A model generated the notes under the pieces. The model had not been told where the DNA came from and searched no databases. It saw nothing but the letters and a program-made list of their open reading frames with translations. Of a stretch of 64,000 bases of DNA, positions 34,188 through 44,523 are shown in pieces. Each line of letters starts with the position of its first letter. The stretch's first letter is position 1. The stretch is from Desulfobacula sp. (lineage in GTDB: Bacteria > Desulfobacterota > Desulfobacteria > Desulfobacterales > Desulfobacteraceae): contig NZ_JAQYWD010000030.1 in NCBI RefSeq assembly GCF_030145145.1, positions 1 to 64,000 of the forward strand. Reading direction: 5' to 3'. The position numbers were made by a program, and so were the translations under genes.

Positions 34188-35645
34188 ATGGTAACAACTC
34201 TTGCAATGATCATTTTGGCAGGGCTTATTTTGCAAGCCCTCATTGGCATGGCATTTTTTATTTCATCAATCTTTGAACGGGAAAAAAGAGCCACCATCCT
34301 TGGTGGCATACAATTATCCGGGATGATTTTTCTGGCGCTGGGATTTCTTTATCTATATCTCAATGGTCTTTTTAATTCAGGCCCCGGGGGAATCAGCCTC
34401 TTTTTGTTGTTCTGCCTGGGGTTGGGTGGTGTGATCTTTTTTTTCAGAAGCACCCGCCCCAATGAAAAAGCATTAAAAGGCGCAAAAGGCTATGTTGTCG
34501 GTGAGGCAGGCCGCTTTGATGAAAGAGACCATGTTTTCGCAAGGAATCGGTCGCTTCTCCCGGGTTCTGAACAATATGCGGCCTATTACCGTGACCATCC
34601 GGAATGGGAAGACATGGATGCAAAAAGGAGAGAAAAAGGGGGCCCCACGGGTCGTCCCGGGTCTATTGACAGTCCAAATGCTGATGCCAATGTGGCAGGA
34701 ACATTGGCATCGGCATCCTTATCCCACTATCTTTCTGAACCGGATAAATATTCACCTGAGCCGCATATAGCATTAAGAGAAAAAGTGACCCGTAAAAAAG
34801 TTGAAATGGGTCTGGACGAGGCAACGACCAGAATTAAGGGGTATGCAAAGGCATTGGGTGCCTCTTTGGTGGGCGTAACAAAAATAAACCCGTTATGGGT
34901 GTATTCACATCGGGGAGAAATATTTAACAATAACTGGGAAGACTGGGGGAAAACGATTCATGTGCACCATGGGTATGCCATTGTCTGTGTTGAAGAGATG
35001 AATAAAAACATGGTGGGAAGTGCCCCCCATACACCGACCTGTCTTGAAAGTATGATAAATTATGCAAAAGGATCCTACATTACAACACAGCTGGCCGGAT
35101 ATATCGCCAATATGGGGTACTCAGCCACAGCAAATCATTTCCGGCACTATGATACGATATTGCCGCCTTTGGCAGCAGATGCCGGATTAGGAGAGGTTGG
35201 AAGGCTGGGCTATCTCATCACAAAAAAATATGGTCCCCGGGTCAGGCTGAGCATTGTGACAACCGATCTTGAATTGACAGAAGATAAACCAGTGGATATC
35301 GGTGTTGAAGATTTTTGCAAAATATGCAAAAAATGTGCTGTTTGCTGCCCGTCAAAATCTATCCCCCATGAAGAGATGACGGTTGAAAGGGGATTGCTTC
35401 GGTGGAAACTGGATGCCCAATCCTGTTTTGAGTACTGGGGAAAAATAGGAACAGACTGCAATGTCTGTATGAATGTCTGCCCCTGGAGCCATGCGGATAC
35501 CATTCCCCATCAAATTATTAAAACCTTGATCACGAGAAATCAATATGCCAGAAAACTTTTTAATCTTATGGATGATATTTTTTATGGTAAGAAACCCAAG
35601 CCCAAGTCCCCGGAAAAATGGGCTCAGTTTGGCACATGGAAATAA
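34188..35645 (+). CDS. Membrane-anchored reductive dehalogenase (RdhA type)
   Basis: 485 residues. In place of a Tat signal there are three membrane helices (about 3-25, 35-58, 67-87), so no separate RdhB anchor is needed and none is encoded nearby. The rest is a corrinoid/iron-sulfur reductase: early CTP-like H-H-Y substrate region (HVHHGYAIVCV, LAGYIANMGYSATANH), then cluster motifs FCKICKKCAVCCPSKSIP (C-x2-C-x2-C-x3-C) and the later C-x2-C-x3-CP of CNVCMNVCPWS. A halogenated organic compound would be the electron acceptor. ATG preceded by AAAAGGAG. With three helices the catalytic domain should be cytoplasmic if the N-terminus is outside. Known from marine Desulfobacterota, but less studied than the exported type. 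Confidence 0.85.
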   Translation: MVTTLAMIILAGLILQALIGMAFFISSIFEREKRATILGGIQLSGMIFLALGFLYLYLNGLFNSGPGGISLFLLFCLGLGGVIFFFRSTRPNEKALKGAKGYVVGEAGRFDERDHVFARNRSLLPGSEQYAAYYRDHPEWEDMDAKRREKGGPTGRPGSIDSPNADANVAGTLASASLSHYLSEPDKYSPEPHIALREKVTRKKVEMGLDEATTRIKGYAKALGASLVGVTKINPLWVYSHRGEIFNNNWEDWGKTIHVHHGYAIVCVEEMNKNMVGSAPHTPTCLESMINYAKGSYITTQLAGYIANMGYSATANHFRHYDTILPPLAADAGLGEVGRLGYLITKKYGPRVRLSIVTTDLELTEDKPVDIGVEDFCKICKKCAVCCPSKSIPHEEMTVERGLLRWKLDAQSCFEYWGKIGTDCNVCMNVCPWSHADTIPHQIIKTLITRNQYARKLFNLMDDIFYGKKPKPKSPEKWAQFGTWK

Positions 35646-35709
35646 ATACACCATTTAAAAGGACATTTTTTTTAGACTGTTCATCATGCTCAGGAAATAA
35701 AGGATCACT

Positions 35710-37257
35710 ATGAAAACAACTCGAATCAGTGTTACGGGAAAAAAAGTACAGACAATTGAGGCAGACCTGCTGGTTTACTGCCTGGCTCAACCCCTCAAAA
35801 AAAACAGCAAAACAGCCCCGCCATGTGATGCCCTAATACGGCAGCAGGTTAAAACAGCCTTTGATCTTGGGGATTTCTCGGGTAAGGATGGTGAAACGCT
35901 TATGTATTACCCAGCCTTAAAGGAAGAAACCGCTGTCAAGGCCAACAGAATCATGGTGATGGGTATGGGTAAGATCAATCAGGAAACGGATGCCTCAGCG
36001 GTGTTTGAAACCTTGAGGGAATTAGGGGGCCGTCTTGCAGGTACCTGTAAAAAAGTGAATGCAAAAACCATCACCATCTGTCTGCCTGATATCACGATGA
36101 TCAGCCCCGGTAAAACAAGCCAATGTCTTGTTGAGGGGCTTCTTCTGGGAGATTACCGGTTTGAAAAATATAAAGCCGCCACCCGGAAAAAGACAGATTA
36201 TACGGGCCTCAAACTCATTCGTTTCTCTGGTTTGAACCCGGTTAAATCTGTAAGGGCCGGAGTAAAAAAGGGTCAGATTGCCGCCCATGCGGCATGCGAG
36301 GCAAGAAATATGGCAAATGAGCCGGGCAACGGCTGGACATCAAAAGAATTTGCCGCTTATGCCAAAGACCTGGCATCAGAATATGGCTTAAAATTTACCT
36401 GTCTGGAAAAAAAGGATATGGAAAACCTGGGAATGGGAGGGATCCTTGCCGTCAACCAGGGCTCAGCTATTCCACCGAGAATGATTATCCTTGAATATAC
36501 ACCTGAAAAAAAATCCAGCACCCTTCTTCTGGTTGGAAAAGGAATCACTTTTGATTCCGGCGGTATCAGCTTAAAGCCTTCTGCCGGCATGGAAGAAATG
36601 AAATATGACATGTGCGGCGGTGCGGCTGTTCTATCTGCCATGAGGGCTGTGGGAGAAGAAAAACCAGACATCGGCGTTGTTGCGATAATCCCTGCCACCG
36701 ATAATATGTCCGGCAGCTCAGCCGTCCGGCCGGGTGACATTATCCGGCATTTTAACGGGGTGACATCAGAAATTGTAAACACGGACGCTGAAGGGCGAAT
36801 GATCCTGGCCGATGCGCTCGCGTATGGGATCAAGATCTTTAAACCCGACGGCGTTGTGGATATTGCAACCCTGACCGGAGCGGTTATCATTGGTTTAGGC
36901 CATCACCATGCCGGCATGGTCAGCAACAATGATCCATTATCTGACCTGCTGATCTCCGCTGGAAAAACTGCCGGAGAACCCCTATGGCGACTGCCGTTAA
37001 ACAAGGCGTATAAAAAACAGATTGAATCAAAGGTCGCCGACATTAAAAATATCGGGGGTAAATCCGGGGGGAGCATTACAGCGGCAGCTTACCTGGCCGA
37101 ATTTGTGGGCAAAACACCTTGGGCACACCTGGACATTGCCGGAACAGCCTGGAATTTTACTGAAAAAGCCTATATCCCCAAAGGCCCGTCCGGATTTGGT
37201 GTCAGGACGTTTATCCATTTGATACACGCCTGGAAAGGACAGAAGTTTAACCGGTAA
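35710..37257 (+). CDS. pepA: Leucyl aminopeptidase (M17)
   Basis: 515 residues, normal for PepA. The N-terminal macro-like domain (to about 170) is followed by the catalytic domain with KGITFDSGGISLKPS (metal Lys and Asp), KYDMCGGAAVL, and the signature NTDAEGRMILADAL. It releases N-terminal amino acids from peptides, has two metal ions per subunit and is cytoplasmic, normally a hexamer; in some bacteria it also binds DNA. Start ATG at 35710. It stands alone between the dehalogenase and asd genes. Confidence 0.95.
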   Translation: MKTTRISVTGKKVQTIEADLLVYCLAQPLKKNSKTAPPCDALIRQQVKTAFDLGDFSGKDGETLMYYPALKEETAVKANRIMVMGMGKINQETDASAVFETLRELGGRLAGTCKKVNAKTITICLPDITMISPGKTSQCLVEGLLLGDYRFEKYKAATRKKTDYTGLKLIRFSGLNPVKSVRAGVKKGQIAAHAACEARNMANEPGNGWTSKEFAAYAKDLASEYGLKFTCLEKKDMENLGMGGILAVNQGSAIPPRMIILEYTPEKKSSTLLLVGKGITFDSGGISLKPSAGMEEMKYDMCGGAAVLSAMRAVGEEKPDIGVVAIIPATDNMSGSSAVRPGDIIRHFNGVTSEIVNTDAEGRMILADALAYGIKIFKPDGVVDIATLTGAVIIGLGHHHAGMVSNNDPLSDLLISAGKTAGEPLWRLPLNKAYKKQIESKVADIKNIGGKSGGSITAAAYLAEFVGKTPWAHLDIAGTAWNFTEKAYIPKGPSGFGVRTFIHLIHAWKGQKFNR

Positions 37258-37417
37258 TGGCCCGTATTTTCACCTAGGGCAGATGACAAATTGTTTTTTG
37301 CATACTTTTTTGTCCAACCCCTGGTATCTTTTTTAAAAAAAGGGTATGACACATTTTTTAACCTGAGATATAATCAAAAATTCATCAATTGGGTTTGAAT
37401 TGAGAAAGGAGAGGACA

Positions 37418-38524
37418 ATGAAAAAAGTTGGCATTGTAGGTTGGCGGGGAATGGTGGGCTCTGTGCTCATGGAAAGAATGATCGAGGAAAATGATTTCAA
37501 ACGATTTACGCCTCTTTTTTTCACTACCTCCCAGGCGGGTTTAAACGCCCCGGATGTGGGGTTTGATTCACCCCCACTGGTTGATGCATATGATATAGAT
37601 CGCCTGCTGGATATGGATATTATCCTGTCCTGCCAGGGCGGGGCATATACGGAAGCTGTACGGCCCAGGCTTGCCGAAAAAAACTGGGCTGGGTACTGGA
37701 TTGATGCCGCATCCACCTTGAGGATGGATGAAAAAAGCATTATTGTCCTGGATCCGGTAAACCGCAAAGTCATTGACGATGCCCTCTCCGATGGCATTAA
37801 AAATTATATCGGGGGAAATTGTACTGTATCCCTCATGCTCATGGCCCTGGGGGGCTTGTTTGAAAACAATTTAATAGAATGGCTGACATCCATGACATAC
37901 CAGGCGGCGTCCGGTGCCGGGGCTAAAAACATGGAAGAACTCGTCACCCAGATGAAGACCATTGGCAACCTGGCATCCCCTGTGCTTGAAAACCCGGCCT
38001 CCGCTATCCTGGAACTGGATAAAAATGTTATCACCACCATGAGATCCCCTGCCCTGCCCGTTAAAAACTGGGCCGTTCCATTGGCAGCAAGCCTGATTCC
38101 CTGGATTGACCGGGCAATGGACAATGGCCAGACAAGGGAAGAATGGAAGGGGTTTGTGGAAACCAATAAAATCATGGGTCGTTCAGACAATCCCATTCCC
38201 ATTGACGGGCAATGTGTCCGAATAGGGTCCATGAGATGCCACAGTCAGGCGTTTACCATCAAACTGACAAAAGATGTGCCGCTAAACGATATTGAAGCCA
38301 TGCTGGCCGAAAATAATGACTGGGTTAAAGTGGTTCCCAATGTGAAAGAAGACACCATCAAAAACCTGACCCCGGCAGCTGTCACCGGCACATTGACGGT
38401 GCCTGTGGGTCGTATCAGAAAGATGACCCTTGGGGACGATTTTCTGACGGCTTTTTCAGTGGGGGATCAACTCCTCTGGGGAGCGGCTGAACCGCTTCGC
38501 CGAATGTTGAATATCATTCTTTAG
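37418..38524 (+). CDS. asd: Aspartate-semialdehyde dehydrogenase
   Basis: 368 residues from the ATG 37418, chosen for the GAGAAAGGAGAGGA upstream. [21 protein letters not shown] is the NADP-binding start; [17 protein letters not shown] holds the active-site Cys and [16 protein letters not shown] the catalytic-His region of the Gram-negative type enzyme. It makes aspartate semialdehyde for lysine (via diaminopimelate), threonine and methionine. The opposite-strand ABC permease gene ends six bases after it. Confidence 0.95.
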   Translation: MKKVGIVGWRGMVGSVLMERMIEENDFKRFTPLFFTTSQAGLNAPDVGFDSPPLVDAYDIDRLLDMDIILSCQGGAYTEAVRPRLAEKNWAGYWIDAASTLRMDEKSIIVLDPVNRKVIDDALSDGIKNYIGGNCTVSLMLMALGGLFENNLIEWLTSMTYQAASGAGAKNMEELVTQMKTIGNLASPVLENPASAILELDKNVITTMRSPALPVKNWAVPLAASLIPWIDRAMDNGQTREEWKGFVETNKIMGRSDNPIPIDGQCVRIGSMRCHSQAFTIKLTKDVPLNDIEAMLAENNDWVKVVPNVKEDTIKNLTPAAVTGTLTVPVGRIRKMTLGDDFLTAFSVGDQLLWGAAEPLRRMLNIIL

Positions 38525-38530
38525 CAGGTC

Positions 38531-39436
38531 TTACTTTAGGGCGTATTTCTTTTCAAGGAATGCCACTGATCTTGACAGGGAAAATGTCAGGATAAAATAA
38601 AGAAAGGTGATGGTGATCCAGATTTCAAAGGTGAGAAAGGTGGCAGCCATCAATTCCATTCCCTGAAAGGTCAGTTCCTGGACTGAAATAACCGATACAA
38701 TGGCTGAATCTTTTATGGTGGAGATGAATTGCCCGGCAAGGGGAAATGCCACCTTTCTGAACGTCTGGGGGAGAATCACCAGCAAAAATGTCTTTTGCCT
38801 GGACAGGCCGATGGACCAGGCAGCCTCCCATTGACCCCCGGGGATGGATGTGATGCCGCCCCGGACAATCTCTGATACATAGGCACCCTCATAAATGCCA
38901 AGGGCAATGATGGCGGAAAGAAAGGAATTGATGTGAGCCGGCCCTGCAAACAGGAAGCCTGTAATCTGTCGAAGGGTATCGGAGCCCTCTCTTAACCATC
39001 TATCCAGATAGAGCGCATCCAGAAACTGGCTGGACACAAAGTAATAAAACAGGATGACCAGCACAAGGGAAGGGATATTCCGGATGGTTTCCACATAGGC
39101 CCTGCTGATAAATCGTTGTTCAAACGATCCCTTTGCTCCCATGACACCGGACAGGGTGCCCAGCAAAAACCCCAGGACCGTTGACCAGAAACTGAGTTTA
39201 ACGGTTGTAATAAACCCCTTGACAAAAATATTGGCTGTTAATTTTCCAGTGACAGGATCCCAAAAAAAGAAATATGAGAGCATGGTATCCCATTTCCAAT
39301 GATAGTCAAGGACATGGCTCATCCGGAAAAAAAACAAAGATATGACAGTCATCAATAAAAGAATGGCTGCCACATCAATGAAGGTAAATTTTAAGGGCTG
39401 TTTATTGAACAAGCGCTTCCCATTTTTTGGATTCAA
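38531..39436 (-). CDS. Polar amino acid ABC transporter permease
   Basis: 301 residues of the HisM/GlnP family, with membrane helices and the EAA loop seen in GGQWEAAWSIGLSRQKTFLLVILPQ, followed by ISTIKDSAIVSVISVQEL. An N-terminal extension of about 80 residues (first helix about 15-37, then DYHWKWDTMLSYFFFWDP) is longer than in GlnP. Its start overlaps the end of the binding-protein gene by 35 bases. Confidence 0.88.
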   Translation of the reverse strand: MNPKNGKRLFNKQPLKFTFIDVAAILLLMTVISLFFFRMSHVLDYHWKWDTMLSYFFFWDPVTGKLTANIFVKGFITTVKLSFWSTVLGFLLGTLSGVMGAKGSFEQRFISRAYVETIRNIPSLVLVILFYYFVSSQFLDALYLDRWLREGSDTLRQITGFLFAGPAHINSFLSAIIALGIYEGAYVSEIVRGGITSIPGGQWEAAWSIGLSRQKTFLLVILPQTFRKVAFPLAGQFISTIKDSAIVSVISVQELTFQGMELMAATFLTFEIWITITFLYFILTFSLSRSVAFLEKKYALK

Positions 39437-40196
39437 ACCAGTATGCTTTTTTCTCTTTTAAAAATCCCTGGGCATGCATGTTCAAAATCCAGTTATTAAA
39501 ATAATTAAGGGCATCATGATCTCCTTTTTTAAGGGCAAATCCAATGGGTTCCTTTGTAAAATTTTCCTTGATGGGAACAAATAATTTATCCGGATATTTT
39601 AGGGCATGGAATGCCGGCATGGGAGCAGAAGAAACCACTGCATGAACCCGGCCCAGATTCAGCTCCTGAAGGGCCTGACTCTCGTTTTCAAACAACTTAA
39701 ACGTTGCATTGGGCATATATTTTCTGGCTGCCTGTTCGGCAGTTGTCCCCATCCGTACCGCAATGCTGACATCCTTTCGGTTAAAATCAGCAACGGACGA
39801 AAACCCTTTAGCCATGGTTTTATGGGCCACCATGGACATCCCGGAATAGTCATAGGGATCCGTAAAATTCACTTTTAAATTCCGTTGGGGGGTGATCCCC
39901 ATCCCGCCAATGATCACATCAAATTTGCCGGTTAAAAGTGCCGGGATAATGCCGGACCATGCCGTGGGAATAAACTCAATTTTAACGCCCATATCCTGGG
40001 CCAGTTTTTTTGCCACATCTATTTCAAATCCCACAAGCTTGCCCTGTTTGTCTTTCATGGCCCAGGGGACAAAGGTGGACATCCCCACCCGGATAACCCC
40101 CTGTTTCTGAATTTTTTCGATAATACTCTCCTGGGCAAACGAGACACTTCCCATGAAAAACAATATCATCGCACTTAAGCATAAAATTTTTTTCAT
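39402..40196 (-). CDS. Amino acid ABC transporter substrate-binding protein
   Basis: 264 residues with signal peptide MKKILCLSAMILFFMGSVSF and the SBP family 3 pattern: GVIRVGMSTFVPWAMKDKQGKLVGFEIDVAKKLA, then GKFDVIIGGMGITPQRNLKVNFTDPY (in part). The Arg and Asp of those stretches bind the amino acid's charged groups. It delivers a polar amino acid to the two permeases encoded either side. RBS AAAAAGGAG is clear. Confidence 0.9.
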   Translation of the reverse strand: MKKILCLSAMILFFMGSVSFAQESIIEKIQKQGVIRVGMSTFVPWAMKDKQGKLVGFEIDVAKKLAQDMGVKIEFIPTAWSGIIPALLTGKFDVIIGGMGITPQRNLKVNFTDPYDYSGMSMVAHKTMAKGFSSVADFNRKDVSIAVRMGTTAEQAARKYMPNATFKLFENESQALQELNLGRVHAVVSSAPMPAFHALKYPDKLFVPIKENFTKEPIGFALKKGDHDALNYFNNWILNMHAQGFLKEKKAYWFESKKWEALVQ

Positions 40197-40231
40197 TCGT
40201 TTCTCCTTTTTAAAAATTAATAATCAACGCT

Positions 40232-41005
40232 TTACGGATTGATAAATTTAAGCCTGTTTTCAAAATGCCTGATAATAAACGAAAGAGTGGCCGTAATGGC
40301 CAGATAACATAATGCCACAGTAAACCAGATTTCAAAAGTTAAAAATGTTTCCGACACAATTCTCTGGCCCTGCATGGTCAGATCATAGATGGAAATCGTA
40401 CTGACCAGGGCAGAATCTTTTATCAAGGAGACACTTTGACCGGCCAGCATGGGAAGGGTTTGTCGGAGCATCTGAGGGATAATAATCTTGATATAAATGG
40501 CCGGAACAGACAGTCCGATACTTTGGGCCGCTTCATATTGTCCCCTGGGGATGCTGACAATCCCTGAACGAATAATCTCTGAAGAATAGGCCCCTTCAAA
40601 CAGACTCAAGGCAATGACGGCAGACGTGAACGCCGGGATATTGAAGACCGGTGAAATTACAAAATAGAGCAAAAATATCTGGATCAGCAACGGGGTATTT
40701 CTGATGGTCTCAACATAGATCCATGATATGGATTTGAGCACTGGCGAGGAAGATAAGCGTGCAAAGGCAGACAAAAAACCAATAATAAAAGAAAAAATAA
40801 GACCGAGAAAAGAAATTTTAAGGGTAACCCAAAGACCGTCAAGCAGCAGACCTCTTGTAAATTCACCATTTTCAATGACAAACAGAAAAGGTTTGACCCT
40901 GTACCACTGCCAGTTATATTCAAGATTTCGATATCCGATAATGAATACAACTAAAATAAAAATGATAAATAAAAAGGGTTTGACACCCTTTTTCACCTGA
41001 TTCAT
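40232..41005 (-). CDS. Polar amino acid ABC transporter permease
   Basis: 257 residues, second HisQ/GlnP-type permease with EAA loop RGQYEAAQSIGLSVPAIYIK and IKDSALVSTISIYDL. With the other permease and the binding protein it forms an importer. No ATP-binding subunit gene is found beside the three; the neighbouring genes are asd and, beyond a terminator, amt. Confidence 0.9.
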   Translation of the reverse strand: MNQVKKGVKPFLFIIFILVVFIIGYRNLEYNWQWYRVKPFLFVIENGEFTRGLLLDGLWVTLKISFLGLIFSFIIGFLSAFARLSSSPVLKSISWIYVETIRNTPLLIQIFLLYFVISPVFNIPAFTSAVIALSLFEGAYSSEIIRSGIVSIPRGQYEAAQSIGLSVPAIYIKIIIPQMLRQTLPMLAGQSVSLIKDSALVSTISIYDLTMQGQRIVSETFLTFEIWFTVALCYLAITATLSFIIRHFENRLKFINP

Positions 41006-41054
41006 CGATTAACCTTTGCCGTTTAATAAAGACAAAACATAGCATAAAACAAAA

Positions 41055-41092
41055 AAACCTGCCACCTCAATATACCGCAAAGTGACAGGTTT
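41055..41092 (-). terminator. Intrinsic terminator between amt and the ABC operon
   Basis: Arms AAACCTGCCAC (41055-41065) and GTGACAGGTTT (41082-41092) pair with one mismatch and are flanked by A and T runs on both sides. It ends glnK-amt transcription (minus strand); the T-run symmetry means it could work in both directions. Confidence 0.7.
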
Positions 41093-41112
41093 TTTCTTGT
41101 TACACCGCTTCT

Positions 41113-42519
41113 TTAACTCTGATTGGCCAACTTTTTGGAGGCATAAGAGGGGGCAGACGCATAACCAGCGCCCGGACCACCGGAAACCCCCAGGGATCCA
41201 TGGTTGATGGTTGTAAAATCGGGATATGCATTGCCACCATGTTCTGTGGAATCAAGACCTTCCATCTCTTCTTCCTTAGAGACCCTCAACCCCATGGTTG
41301 CTTCAATCACCTTGAAAAGAATAAATGCCATTGTAAATGTCCAGGCAAAACAGGCGACAATTCCAGTTAACTGAACCGCCACTATCTTAAGGGTCATTCC
41401 ACCCATGTTGAAAAGACCGGCAGCAAGGGTTCCCCAGGCACCACAGACACCGTGAACGGAAATCGCGCCCACAGGATCATCAATTCTGATTTTATCAAAA
41501 AACACAACAGAGAACACAACAATCATACCGGCGATGGCACCGATGACGATTGAACTGGTGGGTGTCACATTGGCACACCCGGCAGTAATCCCCACAAGTC
41601 CAGCCAGGGCACCATTCAAACTCATACCAACCTCGGGTTTTCCAAACATGATCCATGAAACCACCATGGCCATGATGCAACCGGCTGCTGCAGACAGGTT
41701 TGTATTGACAAAAATCATGGCAATATCCTTGGATGCTGCGGTTGTTGACCCGGGATTAAACCCGAACCATCCCAGCCAGAGAATGAAAACCCCTATGGCT
41801 GCCAGAGGAATATTGTGCCCCAGTATGGGTTTGACCCTTCCTTCTTTTGTATACTTTCCCAGACGGGGACCTAACACGATGGCACCGGCAAGCGCTGCCC
41901 ATCCACCCACTGAATGAACAACCGTGGAACCGGCAAAATCGATAAATCCAAGCCCTTCAAGCCATCCGCTGCCATTAAACAGACTCCCCCATGCCCAGCC
42001 GCCAAAAATCGGATAGATCAACCCGGAAATAACGGCAGAGTATATCAAATATCCAGTGAACTTTGTTCTTTCTGCCATGGCGCCGGATACAATGGTAGCA
42101 GCTGTGGCCGCAAAAACGACCTGAAACATCCAGAATGCCAATACCCAGGGATCTCCTCCAACCTTAAAATCACTCAGAAAAAACCCGGAGGTGCCTAAGA
42201 AACCGGTTTTTGAAACACCAAACATAAGGCCGAATCCAATGGCCCAATAGGCAATGGTCCCCATGGAAAAATCCATCAGGTTTTTCATCATGATATTCAC
42301 TGCGTTTTTAGCCCGGGTAAATCCGGCCTCAACCATGGCAAACCCTGCCTGCATAAAAAACACAAGGGCAGCCGCAACAAGGGTCCAGACATAGTCTGCA
42401 TGGGATTGAACCAATGCGATGGCATCTGCATTAGAAGTGATGGTGGGGGCATCATCGCCGGCCCAGACAACAGACAGTGAACAAATCAAATATGCAACGA
42501 TTAAACCAACTTTTTTCAT
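41113..42519 (-). CDS. amt: Ammonium transporter
   Basis: 468 residues with a signal sequence (MKKVGLIVAYLICSLSVVWA) and about eleven membrane helices. The twin conduction histidines are in STVVHSVGGWAAL and SVHGVCGAWGTL; the Phe gate and DSTxxH-like ADYVWTLVAAALVFFMQAGFAMVEAG are also present. It moves ammonium inward and is blocked by GlnK. Its gene follows glnK after 20 bases, the classic operon order, under a sigma-54 promoter. Confidence 0.95.
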   Translation of the reverse strand: MKKVGLIVAYLICSLSVVWAGDDAPTITSNADAIALVQSHADYVWTLVAAALVFFMQAGFAMVEAGFTRAKNAVNIMMKNLMDFSMGTIAYWAIGFGLMFGVSKTGFLGTSGFFLSDFKVGGDPWVLAFWMFQVVFAATAATIVSGAMAERTKFTGYLIYSAVISGLIYPIFGGWAWGSLFNGSGWLEGLGFIDFAGSTVVHSVGGWAALAGAIVLGPRLGKYTKEGRVKPILGHNIPLAAIGVFILWLGWFGFNPGSTTAASKDIAMIFVNTNLSAAAGCIMAMVVSWIMFGKPEVGMSLNGALAGLVGITAGCANVTPTSSIVIGAIAGMIVVFSVVFFDKIRIDDPVGAISVHGVCGAWGTLAAGLFNMGGMTLKIVAVQLTGIVACFAWTFTMAFILFKVIEATMGLRVSKEEEMEGLDSTEHGGNAYPDFTTINHGSLGVSGGPGAGYASAPSYASKKLANQS

Positions 42520-42539
42520 TTTATCTTTCTCCTTTTTAT

Positions 42540-42878
<339 letters not shown>

Positions 42879-42927
42879 TTAACTCTCCTTTTTATATAAA
42901 AATCAAAAACACATTTGCTTTTTAAAA

Positions 42928-42943
42928 TGCAAAACTGATGCCA
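42928..42943 (-). promoter_or_regulatory. Sigma-54 promoter of glnK-amt
   Basis: On the minus strand TGGCATCAGTTTTGCA: GG at 42942-42941 and GC at 42930-42929, ten bases between. The start is expected near 42917, about 40 bases before glnK. NtrC-type activation under nitrogen limitation is expected. The remaining AT-rich upstream part to 43135 shows no further site that I could define. Confidence 0.8.
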
Positions 42944-43135
42944 TCAGCGATATTTGTTCTAAATTTTTAGTTAACTACTTAAATTAAAAGGAAATTTTAT
43001 TCTTATGGATGATTGAACAGCATGACATTTAATAACATTTTTGTTTATTTATTAAATACTAAAATGTTATTAATTTATTTGAACTATCTATTTACTCATG
43101 CATTTTTGTTAAAGGGTAGGGTTTTTAGATGCGGA

Positions 43136-44227
43136 TCAGCTTTCGTTTAATCCCTTTGTCATCAGAATCTGGGTAAGGGTTTTACCGTCTGCATACCCAT
43201 TGACAAATCGGTTGCGGATAAAGGGAAAAGACAATGCCTTTAGTGACACCCGGGGAAACCGGTAAAACCATTTTGAACTCAGGTCATACGCCTTTAAATC
43301 CGTCTGGATGGGTTTTAATTTTTCCAGGTAAAGGTCCCTGGCTGACACGGCAGCGTGTTCTGATTCTAAAATGGACTGGGCCGCCTGCTGACCACTTTTT
43401 ACGGCAAAAAAAATTCCTTCCCCCAGCAGCCGTTCAGCCAAGCCGGCTGCATCTCCTGCAAGGAGAATCCTTTTTGAATCCGGTCGATACTTAAATCCCC
43501 CCGTACAGATGGGATACCCTTTAATCGCCTCAAGCCGGCTGGTCAAAAGCCTTGATTCCGCAAAATCAATGAGTCGCTGGACCTGGGGCCTGGCATTGGC
43601 AGCAAGCGAATAAATCCCGATATTCACATGATCATCTTTTGGAAAGAGCCAATAATAACAATTACGTAACCTTGAAAAATCAAACTCCATTTGATACATA
43701 TCGGGCCTACCAACCCTCACATCCGCTTCAATGGCCAATTGCTTTTCATAAAATCGGACAGTTGAAACACACCGCCTGACAACACTGTTGGCCCCATCCG
43801 CACCGATAAGGTACGATGCCCTGAAGCACCCTGAATCCGTATATATATCCACGGAAAAAGGCGTTTCGCCAATGGATTGAATTTTTTTTATTACTCTGAA
43901 ATCTGCACCAATAGAAATGACCTTTTTCAAAGAAAAAAAATCCAGCTCTTCCCGCCTGGTCATATAACAAAGCGTCCTGTCATCCGTTACAAAGAAAGGC
44001 TTTTTATTGAGCGGTTTGATTTTTATGATACGGCATTTTCTTTTTACGATCGGGGAAATATCATACCGGAACAGGTGATATCCTTTCGGCGTAATCCCGC
44101 CGGCACAGGCTTTTTTCCGGGGAAATTCATACTTATCCAGGATCAGCACCTTTCGCCCCTGTATTAAAAGATCAAAAGCAGCCGCAGTTCCGGCAGGCCC
44201 TGCCCCTATGATCGCAACATCAAACAT
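43136..44227 (-). CDS. Geranylgeranyl reductase-family flavoprotein
   Basis: 363 residues. FAD fingerprint DVAIIGAGPAGTAAAFDLL at the N-terminus, then KKACAGGITPKGYHLF, the LIGADGANSVVRR motif (about 145) and ILLAGDAAGLAERLLGEGIFFA (about 270). It reduces isoprenoid chains of lipids or quinones in this family; anaerobic bacteria often have several. Reads alone on the minus strand, diverging from the binding-protein gene at 44524 with nothing supported in the 296 bases between. Confidence 0.85.
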   Translation of the reverse strand: MFDVAIIGAGPAGTAAAFDLLIQGRKVLILDKYEFPRKKACAGGITPKGYHLFRYDISPIVKRKCRIIKIKPLNKKPFFVTDDRTLCYMTRREELDFFSLKKVISIGADFRVIKKIQSIGETPFSVDIYTDSGCFRASYLIGADGANSVVRRCVSTVRFYEKQLAIEADVRVGRPDMYQMEFDFSRLRNCYYWLFPKDDHVNIGIYSLAANARPQVQRLIDFAESRLLTSRLEAIKGYPICTGGFKYRPDSKRILLAGDAAGLAERLLGEGIFFAVKSGQQAAQSILESEHAAVSARDLYLEKLKPIQTDLKAYDLSSKWFYRFPRVSLKALSFPFIRNRFVNGYADGKTLTQILMTKGLNES

Positions 44228-44523
44228 GACCGTTTCTTATCAGGTCTATCCCCCAAAAACAAGCCGCCCTGAACACATATAGACCCGACGAATCACAGAT
44301 GGGGGATAAACCGCCACCTTTAAAGTATAATCAAATTTTGGAACTGAACGATGTGTTCGGGAGGCAATTGACTTTTTAAGTGTATCTTTATATGGTGTTA
44401 TCCGGGTTGATTGCATCATGGAAAGGACGATGATATCCCCATTAAGCATCTGAGTTTTCCTCTTCAACCTGAAAAACACGACATGCAGAATGCACGTTTC
44501 ATTAACCGTTAGAACAGGAAAAT

